64,000 nt of DNA from Sipunculus nudus (taxonomy: Eukaryota; Annelida; Sipuncula; Golfingiida; Sipunculidae), in contig CM049306.1 in the NCBI GenBank assembly GCA_026874595.1, positions 107,217,142 to 107,281,141 on the forward strand, given 5' to 3'. Positions 24,519-35,880 of the stretch are shown piece after piece; positions within the stretch are counted from its first letter, which is position 1; each line of letters begins with the position of its first letter. The position numbers and the translations under genes are program-made. Below the pieces are notes generated by a model that worked only from the letters and a program-made list of their open reading frames with translations, was not told where the DNA came from and made no database searches.

Positions 24519-24593
24519 AGATGGTACGAGAGACGAGCGAGCGAGCGAAGAGCATGGTGTGGTGGCCGTGAAGACCAGGAAAATATAAACTGG
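24519..24593 (+). other. putative noncoding exon 1 of the first PPP1R3 gene
   Basis: The donor tgg|gtgagt at 24594 pairs naturally with the acceptor ccccttctttacag at 26233, giving a 1.64-kb intron in the 5' UTR. The exon contains an ATG at 24521 with a second in-frame ATG at 24553 and a stop at 24569-24571, i.e. a 16-codon upstream ORF if transcription starts upstream of it. The 5' boundary is a guess. Confidence 0.5.
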
Positions 24594-26237
24594 GTGAGTA
24601 CTTGATAATTACAGGTAACGGGTAAACCAGAGGAAGGGGGTACAAGGAACCGATACCCAAAGTTGATGAGGGTATTTTGTGATAATAGAGATGTATCCTG
24701 TGATTTATTTTGAATTCATTTTGCATTGGTTTAGTGGCCCCTTTCAATGCACATTGCGTCACCGCTCAGCTGTTCCTGCTGTGGCGCGGCCGGATGTTTC
24801 CCGTTGTATCGATCGTCCAGCCAGCGATCAGTGCTTGTCCAGCTGATTGTGGACAAGTAATTACCTGTAGTCACTCATTAATACATTATTGGTCAAATCA
24901 GAACATAAAGATATTATATACCGTATCTGGTATTAGTCAGTAATTACTAATTAGTGTAAATAAAATACTGATAGATCAGTGATACCTGCAACTCCATTTT
25001 TGCCAGTTTTATATTTTATGCGCAGTGACCTACTGCGCAACAAACCAGAAGCCGGTAGCTTTTTAGGGATGTTTTATTAAGACAGGCCCTTGATCAAACA
25101 ATCTCAAATAACTGCCAGTTTATGATAAATACTGATTAACTCGTTTTTCTTGGGAAAGGTTGGTTAGATCTTTCAGTCCCGGGTTATATATCTGTGGTTT
25201 ACCGATATATTTATACCTTAATCCCCCCCCTTCTTCACAGAGGTACACACTCGCCAAAATCGTACATTTATTTTTTTAGCCTTTTGTCTAGCTTAACTCT
25301 GATATTTTGTGCAACCTCAGAGTTTTTAATGAATGTTCTGTAAGAGAATAACACATGGCTCTGAAACTAAATGCACATTATTTTGGAACCAAGAACTTAT
25401 GAAGGTTTCAAATGAGTCCTGGTTAAATTATTAATTCATAATTCTTGAGTTATTACATAATTAATTATTATATCAAATCATGCCTCAATAAGTCAGTGGA
25501 AAACTTTAGGGTTAAGCATGCTACTAATGAGAGGAGTGTGCTGAATATTACCCCAGCAGAAGTATATATATATTACTCTGATTGTGGAGGGAATAATACT
25601 TGAATGTTTTTATGGTCAAATTTCATAAAGCTCAAAATATCACCAGATCAAGGAATTACACGTGCAGTGAACAGTAATGTAAAGCTAGCCAGCTCAGTAT
25701 GTCCTATTGTAAACAGTCTGTAGGCAATGTGACATACGTTTTCAGTATTGTACTGTTTGGTCCTCTACAATTAACTGAAAACATGACATCTCTGTGCCTG
25801 TAAAGTCCCATACTTTCAGTTAAGAACTGTTTAACTGAATGTAATTGTAATAAAAAAAGTAAAAAAAACCTAGTTTGTTTCCGACCAAGCTTCAGCATGT
25901 GCATGACTGCTCTCAATAACCAGTTTAATCAGACAACAATAGATAATACTAAGGCCCCTACCTGTGCCAGTGACAATAGGTAATACAGTTGGTGGATCTA
26001 TTTTGAGGATAATGTTATTAGATATTCCTATATAATTAATATTTGGTTTATTTTTTGCAGAACCACAGCCAATTATATTTGTGTTGTTATTTGCAAACTA
26101 AAGATGCATATTTATAATAAATAAGTGATGCTATATTTATATTTTTTCAGAGTGGCACTAGATAATACTATATTTGTTTTGTTATTTATAGTACAGCAAT
26201 AAGTTGTGTAACATTTGTGCCCCTTCTTTACAGGATT

Positions 26238-27200
26238 ATGATCGAGCTGGACTGGAGGCCCACTAACACTGCTCAACAGCCATTTCGGCCAGCAATGCCT
26301 GTGGATTTTACCTCATACCTTCTAGCATCCAGCCCACCAGGGCTGGACATTTTCACGTTACGCGAGCGTTTCAACAGTCCTAGCAGGGAAGGGTTGAGGC
26401 AACCCCTTGAATCCCCATTTACCCCGAAGAAAGTGAACCCAACCAGTCCTGGGTTGAATGAATTTAAAGATAGAGACAGGCAGAATGAACAAGATGATGA
26501 TTCTCCAAACTGTGATGGGGCAGTCAGTGTCTGTAAACCATTGCAAGGTGGTTCAGGGAAGAAGAGAGTGTGTTTTGCGGATGAACTTGGGCTGGCACTG
26601 GTTCAAATCCGTGTAATGAAAGAACATTCTTCAACGCCACCACAGTTAAACCTCTCCGTGCTGGCAGCAGTAACTAAAGGTTTATCACCAACAGTTGTGG
26701 AACCAACCAGACTTATTCTTAACTTTAACCAACCTGCGGCTGATTACTTAGCTTTTCGAGAACGATTGGACCATAACTGTGTGTGCTTGGAGAATGTTAT
26801 TCTTAAAGGTAAAGCAATGGTGGGTACCATAAAAGTAAAGAACGTGGCATTTGAAAAGACAGTTTTTGTGAGGTACACAAAGAGCAACTGGGTAACCCAC
26901 ACAGACTTGCCAGCAAAGTATGTGGCAAACGGACAGGCTGGACCTGTCAATAAGTATGACACGTTCTCATTTGAGTTGACCTGTGATTTGCAGCCGCATG
27001 AAAACCTTCAGTTTGCGTTGTGTTATCGAGCAAATAACCAAGAGTTTTGGGATAACAATGACAGTAGAAACTATGAGGTGTTACCAGAGAGCAAGAAAGC
27101 AGAAGACTTTGCCTGTCCAGCATACAAGAAAAATCCAACAGAGCCATACTCACAGTTCTCCTCTTGGACAAATCATGACTTAACAGTGCCATACTGGTGA
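26238..27200 (+). CDS. PP1 glycogen-targeting regulatory subunit, PPP1R3B/C-like
   Basis: A 320-residue protein in one exon. The ATG chosen lies 4 nt after an excellent splice acceptor (ccccttctttacag); a GTG further upstream is inside the acceptor tract and is not a start. A PP1-docking RVxF motif is seen as KKRVCFADELG at residues 108-118. The C-terminal CBM21 glycogen-binding domain spans about 160-282, with FNQPAADYLAFRERL, CVCLENV, NVAFEKTVFVRY, NW, YDTFSFEL and EFWDNN blocks and a conserved NY. The protein ends in VPYW, resembling the GPYY end of vertebrate PPP1R3B. Members hold PP1 on glycogen, dephosphorylating glycogen synthase and phosphorylase to favour glycogen synthesis. The N-terminal 105 residues are Pro/Ser-rich and likely disordered. 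B versus C orthology is not resolved. Confidence 0.93.
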   Translation: MIELDWRPTNTAQQPFRPAMPVDFTSYLLASSPPGLDIFTLRERFNSPSREGLRQPLESPFTPKKVNPTSPGLNEFKDRDRQNEQDDDSPNCDGAVSVCKPLQGGSGKKRVCFADELGLALVQIRVMKEHSSTPPQLNLSVLAAVTKGLSPTVVEPTRLILNFNQPAADYLAFRERLDHNCVCLENVILKGKAMVGTIKVKNVAFEKTVFVRYTKSNWVTHTDLPAKYVANGQAGPVNKYDTFSFELTCDLQPHENLQFALCYRANNQEFWDNNDSRNYEVLPESKKAEDFACPAYKKNPTEPYSQFSSWTNHDLTVPYW

Positions 27201-30200
27201 CAGTCCATGACAGTTTAAAGTAGTGGTCATAAGCCACAAAATGGAGGTATTGCTCAAAGCATGTGAAGGTCTTATCATATGATACAGTGATATGTATCAA
27301 GGTCTACTTGCGCTTTCAGTCTGCAAACAGTGGTTTTAATATCACCACAATTAGATCCAGCGTTCATATGTCTACCTGCAGATGTTATTTTTTTTAGAAT
27401 TTTACCCAGTATGGGGCAGTATGAATGGTTTTGAGGATTTTGTGAGTAAATCGGTACCAGCTAGGCTACCTGTGTGTTCATGTATTGAATTTTGCCAGGC
27501 TGGTAACAGTACATGTAATATATGGACTGTAAAATATTCTGATTCTGAATGATCTGGCAAAAGCAAAGGCTGCAAGAAAAAGTAAAATTGTCAGTGAATA
27601 TGTAATTATGTATTGGTAACATACTTTTGACACTTCTCATGAAATCAGACACTGGTCCAGTCCTTGTCTGCATTTCGTACAACACCAAACCTGCCAATTA
27701 AGATGCTTAATGAGTCCAGAAAACCTGCACACACATATATGCTTGAATATATACAGTATATATATTTGTTGGTGTGCGTTAACTTACACTACTGATTACT
27801 TTGTTTCAGTAATCTACAACTTATGCATCTTATTACTACCATATATCATAACATGCCTCAGGGTAACCTAGAGCAGTGTATTCAGGAATAACCTATTGCA
27901 AATCTTAATTACCGTGCTCTGGGTAGGAGAGTTGCAACCAAAGAAAATGGTTGATTATGCAATGGTTGCATGGTATTGTTTACACTATAAACTTGCCAAC
28001 TGTACTATATTATGGCAGAAAAAAGAAACATCTAATTTGAGCGTTTTCTTAAGTTCATAAATATCTATAAATCTCTCGTGCACCAAACTTGTGGTAAATG
28101 ATCAGTGGTTGTAATCTCTTGTTGTGCAGCCTGAGTCGTTATTGTACCCGGTGCAGTGGAGAATTTGTAACATCTTCATTCAGTAAAGGAAATGTATGAA
28201 AACACATGAGGTTGTACCATGATGTATACTGTGTTTGTGGATGAGTGCAAAGGAGCACCTGTTTACGACATCTCAACTAGACCGTTAGTGTGAGACCTGT
28301 ATTTGGATGTCCTGTAAACAGGTAACCTGGTTTGAATGAACAAAGCCTGGTATGAATGTCATATGCCTCCGTTTTGACGCTGCAGCTTATACATATGATA
28401 TCACGGCTATATATACACTACATTGCCTGATGAGGAAGCACCCCGGGTGTTTGACGTCACTTTGAAGACGAGATCGTCATAAAACGGCGACAACTAGGCA
28501 TCTAAAATATCGATCTTATTTTTCCAGACCCCAGCGGTTTTTTAAAAAACTACGATTCCAGTATTCATATTTATAAAACTGTAAGACTTCAAGAAATGTT
28601 TTGTTGCCTTGTTTACCCTTAATGTCACGCATGTGTGGAGGTGGTAGCACTTGCTATACTTGCTATATATTCTAATATACCAGTCCAATTGTGCCAGACT
28701 CCCCAGCTTTCACATAGAAATTTGGAAATCTTGCTTCCTGTCGGAATCTTTGGCCTGAATGTTTTTACAAATATGTTAAGATAAAGAGGGTTTTTGGAAG
28801 GGTTAAATATCTGTACATTTTAAACTTAAGTTGGCCTAAAATAACAATCGATAAAAAATTTCATTTAAAAATTTAGTTTACCGTTAGTTAGAACTGAGGG
28901 AGAGATGCGTTACTCTGATGTTGTTAGTGTCCAATGTATGCTGATGATCACCATGAATATAGAGAGAAAGACTTTACGTGATATTGTTATGTTCACATAG
29001 AATTGAGAGAGAGCGAGAGAAAGAGACGTTACTGTGAGACTGGTAGTGTAATAATTATGTGTACGTGGGTTGACGTTCATGCAGCTTTTCCGTGTGGGTG
29101 GATGGGCAGCCATACTGGATTGTCTGTATTAAGACTGGGGTATAGATCTGCCTGCTATTTTAGGGGATCCATCAGTTGGCATGCCCGGCATACGTGAGAC
29201 GGTGAGGGCCGGATGTCTGTCTTCCGGAACATTGAAGGCAGGAGTGTACTTAGGCTCTAAATATAAAACGATTACAGCGATGGAAATCGAACAATAGTGC
29301 ACTAGTCCCGAGACGAAACATACCAACATTTAAAATAGGTAATATCTGTTCTGGTTTCACGGTCGGAATTTTTATTTTAAAATTCGACCATATAAAACTT
29401 GCAAGAAATCAGATATATCCCCCTTGTAGTCGTGTTCTTGCGTGATATCTGTCTGTAAGCATTATGCCTTTCCATAGAATTTTTACTGATATAGCTTTAG
29501 TGAATCGGGAGAATAGGCATATATAATCTTTCATGTGTATTAAGATTTTCCATTTGAATACAAATTTCCAAATCAACAACCCAGTCATTATCCTCTTAAC
29601 TGCGGCATAAGTTCTTTTAATTATTGTTATTATCATCGTTAATTGTTGTTGTTTCCCCAGACTGAGATGCCAGCGATACTTTGGTTTAAACGTGGTCGCA
29701 CAGCGGACAAATCTAGCACACGCTTTAGAAAGGGGAAAAAGCTTATTTAATTGTTAACAGTGACCCTGGCCTTGAACAGGTCAATCTTTGATTATATCAG
29801 ACAGAACATGAAAGGTGGCTCTATAACCTATAAAGTATGTTGAACTGACACAAAAAAATAATTTGCCCTTTAAAATAAATTTGTTCCTACCGAAATATTG
29901 CCCTGAAACAGTTTGCTTTATCTTGAAAACGGTGGACCGGGCGTGATCACGTGTCAACATAAAAACAGCAAGTGCATCTTCCTGGCCACAACGTATCAAA
30001 AGGTTCCCTGACTGACTTGGCCCAAAAAATATATGTTTCCGCTAGCTGGAACATTACGTTTGCGGGTCTCAATCGGACCCCCGGCCATGCGGCCTTGTTA
30101 TGGTAAATAGACACACGTGGACTTGGTTTGTCAACATGCACAACAATAACAAGCTGTTAAACAGCCGTATACGAGGTACTGAGATTGTGTGCTGGGATGT

Positions 30201-30845
30201 TTTGCTGGGAAACTTTTGTGTAAAGCAAAACTGGGCTGATAGTGTGAAATGATAGGCATGATATTGTTATTGATTGTCCCTTCAAATATCTCAAGAAGAC
30301 TGATTGGATTGGTTTGAAAATCAGGGTTGTTTTGCTAGAATATCGCTGACAGCTTTGTCTTGTGTGGATGACTGGTGGCGCCACCAATAATATTTTTGGT
30401 GCTGACTAATGCCTCATCACTGCTACTTGATATTGTTCACATGCATGCATATGTATAGATCATAGGATGAAGAGCTGCATTGGTTTTGAAGTGGTCAGGT
30501 CAAAGGTCATGGAATATCAATATGTGTATTGAGAGAGGATATACAGACCATGTTGGCCAACAATTTGTATTAATGTCCATGGCAAAATTTAACCGTTAGC
30601 GCGCTGCCCGTGCTAAGGTCTCACCTTAGTCACACGAACGATTACCATACCAGCAGGTAGGCTAAAGATGTTATCTGCCCCTTGGGCTAAAATACATGCA
30701 TATAGTTTCACTCACGACGTCATTAATGGTATTATGTCGATGCAGATTTTAAATAAACTTAATGATCTGTAGGTATAGTACCAAATATTAATATTAATCC
30801 GTTTTTTCTCAAACCTTTCTTTTATATCGGTATAAAATCATATCG

Positions 30846-30847
<2 letters not shown>
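27201..30847. other. 3' UTR of the first PPP1R3 gene, then intergenic
   Basis: No AATAAA was found in the first 2 kb after the stop, so the 3' end is not placed. A TGACGTCA is at 28452-28459 and another at 30953-30960. A DR1 (AGGTCA-A-AGGTCA) is at 30497-30509. No coding exon is recognised on either strand. Confidence 0.5.

Positions 30848-30892
<45 letters not shown>
30848..30892. repeat. (TA)n microsatellite
   Basis: Uninterrupted TA dinucleotides for about 45 bp. Confidence 0.95.
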
Positions 30893-30894
<2 letters not shown>

Positions 30895-31127
30895 AGACCG
30901 CTGCTTGACTTTTGTACATAAGTGTCACATGGTTGCGGATGAAAGGAGTTTCTGACGTCATATACGTATGTCGTCAGTCACCTGACCGCATTCTGGATTA
31001 CTTACAAGTCGGACACAGTTTAGGAATTTGATTTCATGTGAAGGGCGAGCCTTGAGGTTGGGGCTGTGGGTCACCGGTTCGATCTCCGCCTCGTTGACCA
31101 AAGTAAAACGCATATATACCTCTAAAT

Positions 31128-32404
31128 ACTCTTAAAACAGATTGTTCAAATATTTGACCAATCTGGTTGGTTGAGATAATTTTGGTAGATTTAACTAACA
31201 CATTCAGGGATCGTAACACTGTTCATGCTCCTTTCAGACGGAAAGGCATAATTACAGCTATATAGGTTTGCCTTTCCGCAGAAAAAAATACTTTTCCGCC
31301 AAAGATGCATCCTACCATCATATTGAACTTTCAGTCACACTTAGCTAAGTGTAAACATGAAGGAAAATATAGGAGATGAGGGCCTAAATGTCGGAAAGTA
31401 AAAATTTTCTTTAATTTCTTATAGGAAAACAGGAAATATTTATTTAGAGACTCAGTGGAACCATGCCCCCTGTAAAAATATTCAGTTTTTGTGCCATATT
31501 TAAAACATCTTATTAGCTACTAATTTTGAAATCATCCTGGTGTTTACCTTTCCAACGGATTGGTACAAAATTAAAAATGCCTTTCCGTGCACGTGTCTCC
31601 CAATAGCTGCTCGAGACATACGCCGAAAGACGTTATAGTACGACCCCTGACATTGGTTATTTCAACCAACTCCTTGGTCACCGTCATGCATGCACTTACC
31701 AAAACGATTGGTCATTTTGACCCATTTTTTTTGTCGCCCATTTGGTTGCATATATTTAACCAGTTAAATTGGTTGAGTTAAAATTGGTTGTTTATACCAA
31801 CATATTGGTTATTTTAACTGATTGATTGGTCAAGCACTGACCAAACAGATTGGTCAGTTTCACATCAGGCACAAAAGTGCTCCTGATCAGTTGCAAGTTA
31901 AAGTGGTAGAAAGCTTTACTGGCTGAGGGGCAAAACGTCTGACCTGTATGCGAGCGGTCACAGATTTGATTTCACGATAGGGCGGAGTTTAATTGTTTCC
32001 CCCTTGAAACCCGCACCAAAGCAACTCCTATCTGAAGAATGGCTTAATGTAACAAGACTTCTACCCAATCCGGAGAATAAAACAACTGAAAAAGGGAGTG
32101 AATGTAGCAGTGAATATAACGTTAACGTGATCCCTGGTCTAACAAGCTGGAATTGACTGATATGACCAATTTCTTACCTGATATAAACAATTTGTTAATG
32201 ATAGATTAACCAAGATATTGTAAAACAGACCAAAACTATTAGGTAAGTATAGTATGTATAACCAATCTAGATTAGTTAAAAATTCAGCCAGATAAGATTG
32301 GATGCTTTGACCAGGAGATTGCATGGTTGGATACATATCTACCAACCAGATTGTTTAATAATAATCAATATATTGTTCATTTCAACCAATCTGTTTTTAG
32401 AGTG
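31128..32404. mobile_element. ~1.28-kb inverted-repeat element with ATTGGTT subterminal repeats
   Basis: The left end ACTCTTAAAACAGATTG and the reverse complement of the right end, ACTCTAAAAACAGATTG, form termini of about 24 bp. Inside, both arms are crowded with degenerate ATTGGTT/AACCAAT words (for example 31156-31180, 31690-31860 and 32210-32395), the style of subterminal transposase-binding repeats. A tRNA-like segment lies in the middle (31917-31980). No transposase frame was seen. No convincing target duplication was found, so the boundaries are approximate. Confidence 0.6.
31917..31985 (+). repeat. degenerate tRNA-like (SINE) fragment
   Basis: An A-box-like TGGCTGAGGGG is followed about 30 nt later by a B-box-like GATTTGATTTC. 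Spacing and order fit a Pol III promoter from a tRNA-derived SINE, decayed. It lies within the inverted-repeat element at 31128-32404. Confidence 0.4.
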
Positions 32405-32712
32405 TGGCATGCATGCTGGTCAGTAAGTGACGAATGATGGTGGTCCGCATGATGTTTAAATCTCCTCGGGCGAGCAGGCAATCATTAATGTGTAACCCTG
32501 GGCCCAATTAAAGGCCATCATGCAGCACTTGACAAACGACAAAGCTATACTTCAAGGTGTGTCAGACCAACATTGTTATTAGTTATAGAACCGTTGTGCT
32601 TTCCCCCTGTATATTCTAAGAGTCATCATTAGTTCAAGGACTAGGCGCTGGGCGTGCCCCATCAATCATCATCATCACTAGCCCTCGGCCTCCTTTCATT
32701 CTGGATTGACCC

Positions 32713-32714
<2 letters not shown>

Positions 32715-32808
<94 letters not shown>
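32715..32808. repeat. (TA)n microsatellite
   Basis: About 94 bp of TA dinucleotide. Tyr-Ile open frames across it are artefacts of the repeat. Confidence 0.95.
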
Positions 32809-32811
<3 letters not shown>

Positions 32812-33734
32812 TAGATGTTGCATGCTCGGACCGACTGAACTCTTTCTGTAACAGTATATAGAATCTATATCCGTAACCGTCATGCACGTATATCAGAATA
32901 TAGCTGTCTAATTACGACATTTCATTATTGCAGTTTTAATCAGGATTAATTATTTTGTAACTCTATAGAGTGTGTCCGTCAGCATGTATATATACGAATG
33001 TGCGTTTATATATGACTGAAAATCGCCATGCGCAAGATTTTTTTCCACGCAAATAATTATATAAATATAGAACAAGTATAAATAGACTCCTCTGAAAAAA
33101 CTTGTGTTTTAGATAGATCTTTCATTATTAAATCAATAATTTCCTCTGTTTTCATCAATCTAACTTTACTTTGGTATATATGAAATGACAGAAATATTAT
33201 CTGCTATCTTGCACCAATGAAGATTCAATGAGACTGCTTAAACCTCCTAGTGATTCGCTGACAATAGAACATTCTTTATTTACTTATACTTACATCATTA
33301 GATACTTGCCAATCAAGCAGACAGTATACAGTATAGTAGCAGACAGTGGGTTATATATATGCACAAACACACGTCTTCTATACAGGCCCCGTCGGTCGAT
33401 ACACAAACACATCCACCAGGATTCATTACCACATATTCTCAAATTGGTGGAGCTTGTTCATATTCTTTTCTTATATTTAGTACTGAAGTGAAATAGTTAT
33501 ATAGTTATAAAATGACACGACTTGTATTCTCTTCTATCCATGCGCTGCACGACTGTTTAGTTCCACGTATGCATGGTATGAACTAGCTGTTACACCCTGG
33601 TCATATAATCAACATTTTTATACATGTATCCTGAGATGGTATATACTGAGAGAATAGCTTAAGAAAGGACAGGCCGGTTGACAGGAACAATTTGATAATT
33701 CAAAAGGGTGCAAGTGCACAACACGAAATTTGTG

Positions 33735-33925
33735 ATGTTTATGTATATAATGTTTATGTATATAATGTTTATGTATTTAATGTTTATATATATAATGTTT
33801 ATATATTATATTATATTATATATATATCAGCTATAAGGGCCTTTCCTGTATATAATGTTTATGTATATAATGTTTATATATATAATGTTTATATATTATA
33901 TTATATTATATATATATATATATAA
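33735..33925. repeat. 15-bp minisatellite in a ~95-bp duplicated block
   Basis: Units of the form tgtttatgtatataa repeat several times at 33735-33800 and again at 33850-33890. Both blocks run into an ATATT/TATA-rich tract followed by 'agctataagggcct', so a block of about 95 bp has itself been duplicated. Confidence 0.8.
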
Positions 33926-34216
33926 GCTATAAGGGCCTCTCCAGGGAATTGTAAAATGAGGTTTACCGACATTAAGTTTATACGTTCAGTAATCACAACT
34001 TCCCAGCTTACGATTTATTTAAATTCGAGGAGCTTGTCTTGTTTCTCACTACTGATAACAACAGTTCAAGGGCAATTTTTACCCGCCAGCGTCGTAATTA
34101 TACCGTATTTTGTGATTTAGTGGCATTGAAACAGAGAAAGTCATATCAACATGTTTCACGTCTGTATCGAGACATTAGATTTATAATGTATATTTATATA
34201 ATATATTTATATATAT

Positions 34217-34362
34217 TGTTACGAAGGTAAATTGTACATAGGAATACATTGGTCCGATCCCGGATTCGAACCCATGTCGGTTGCGCACAAGTCTGGCGTA
34301 CCAACCGCTTCGCTAAAGCAAATTTCGGACAGTTCGGTTCGCTTTTATGTCAACCCGTAACA
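34217..34362 (-). repeat. tRNA-derived SINE, copy 1
   Basis: On the minus strand the unit has an A box that fits the TRGCNNAGYGG consensus exactly (TAGCGAAGCGG) and, about 35 nt on, a B box (GGTTCGAATCC). It is bounded on the + strand by TGTTACG at the start and CGTAACA at the end. The tRNA-like part keeps a plausible anticodon-stem region, but flanking sequence and degeneracy argue against a functional tRNA gene. Confidence 0.75.
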
Positions 34363-34423
34363 CACCGAGTCATACTTTGGTGAGCTTATTTCCTGGGCCA
34401 CAAAGTGAACCGTCACCCCATTT

Positions 34424-34577
34424 TGTTAGGAAGACAAATTTTTCAGGGGAATACTGTGCCGATCCCAGATTCGAACCCATGTTGATAGCGCACTAGTCCG
34501 GCGTACCAACCGCTTCGCCGGCAAAGCAAGCTTCATTTGCGAGACAGTTCGGTCCGCTCTTATGTCACCCCGTAACA
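34424..34577 (-). repeat. tRNA-derived SINE, copy 2
   Basis: Same orientation and layout as copy 1: GGTTCGAATCT B box, a CGGCGAAGCGG A box, TGTTAGG at the + strand left end and CGTAACA at the right end. A 61-bp spacer separates the copies. A short insertion beside the A box (gccggcaaagc) distinguishes it from copy 1. Confidence 0.75.
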
Positions 34578-34924
34578 ATATATACAAATGGGTTTTGGTT
34601 TTGGGGCTGAATTGACAATGAAAAGATCCATATTTGTTGTTGGTGAGCTAATATGAAGTAATATCCTGTTTTGTCTTAACTGAAGCCAGATGTCTATGCT
34701 GGAAGTGTTATAAACACATGGTTAAAAACAAAAGGGACTACCTGTACCCGTGGGATTGGCTCTTTTTGGCTTATCTTGATAAAAAGGTTCAAGAGATTAT
34801 TTTTATTTGATGGATGTCGGACATCGGAATGGGCCCTGTAATTTTATTTTTCTCTACGTCAATAAGCATCGAATTCGTCGTACAATGCCAAAGGGTAATT
34901 CCATATTTTTTATCTGTTAAATTT

Positions 34925-35110
34925 CTTCCTGAGGTCTCGAGATTTTTCTGAGAACTAATCTTTTTGGTACCCCCCCCCCCCCCCCCTCATAATTTTTCTC
35001 GGTTGAAATTGTATCGCGAGATCTTAAGATATTATGTTGAGATCTCGCGACAATGCATTATATAAGATCTCGAGATGTTATCTCGAGAATTCGACAAATT
35101 TTTTTTTGGT
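34925..35110. repeat. palindromic CTCGCGAGA-type element
   Basis: Arms TCGCGAGATCT (about 35013) and AGATCTCGCGA (about 35040) form an 11-bp perfect inverted repeat around a 13-nt loop, with extra ATTGT/ACAAT pairing outside. Flanking GATCTCGAGAT and GTCTCGAGAT words repeat the theme. A poly(C) run sits at 34970-34986. It resembles a foldback or MITE-like element. No coding sequence. Confidence 0.6.
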
Positions 35111-35262
35111 CCTTAATCATTCTCCATAATTAACTGTCCGATGGCTCACCAAAACATTTCTATTTTATTTATTATGGACTAAACTAAGTTTTTTCCAGGC
35201 ATTTTATAACTAATTAGTTTCGTACCACATGCACAGACAGCTACAATTTAGGCTACACCATC

Positions 35263-35734
35263 TTAAAGGTGTCCATTCACCTAGGTTTTTTAAAAGAATT
35301 TATGTGATTTCTTGCTTCCTCTGTGTACATATTAATGATCTAAGGGTAATTATGGTTGTGAAAAGTTCTTATATCGCCTTCGTGAAGGATGTATGAACTT
35401 GTTTATCAACAACATGTTTGTAAACACAGCAATGTTGACAAACAAGAAAAACTTGTAACCTAAGGTCGTAGGTTGCATATATGCATAGGTAGAAAGGTCA
35501 CTTGTTGCAAAACGCCATTTGCAAAGCTCTGGCTTATCTGACTTGATACCAGATGCCCTTGTTAAATTTGTTTTGATTATTTTGGCGGGCCCCCACTTAT
35601 TATAAACACGTTGATATAAACAAAACAAGCAGGCTGTATGCAGTTATATCCACATTTTCTGGCCTATTTTTATAAAAGCCCCAATAGATTACCTTTGGTT
35701 CATAAAGGTCAAATAGGTGATTGGGCCCCTTTAA
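35263..35734 (-). mobile_element. MITE with TTAA-flanked inverted ends, copy 2
   Basis: Inverse orientation to the copy at 5836-6101. The left end is TTAAAGGTGTCCATTCACC and the right end GGTGATTGGGCCCCTTTAA. It shares internal blocks with copy 1 but carries about 200 bp of additional interior sequence. No transposase. Confidence 0.75.
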
Positions 35735-35749
35735 GAGTCACACGCTCTG

Positions 35750-35880
35750 TGCATGGGCGGTGGCCGCGGCGGTGTAAAAGAAATCACCTATCCTCGACTA
35801 AGATTTGAACTCATGATCTCCCAGTTTTTACTCCTGTTTATATCTGGACTGCCGAAGCAGACTTTTATACTTACTACTTG
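35750..35880 (-). repeat. degenerate tRNA-like (SINE) fragment
   Basis: On the minus strand a B-box-like GAGTTCAAATCTTAG follows 'ctgggagatcat'. No clear A box is preserved. It follows directly after the MITE at 35263-35734. Confidence 0.4.

Noticed and set aside
26217-26237. GTG upstream of the first PPP1R3 ATG as the start codon
   Set aside because: It lies inside the polypyrimidine-AG acceptor; the ATG at 26238 is the sensible start.
32662-32887. Tyr-Ile repeat proteins over TA tracts (also at 41604-41958, 42210-42443 and 50100-50200)
   Set aside because: Pure translation of (TA)n microsatellites.
34217-34577. Functional tRNA genes
   Set aside because: Boxes are good, but the acceptor stem does not close and both copies share non-tRNA flanks, so SINE is the better call.
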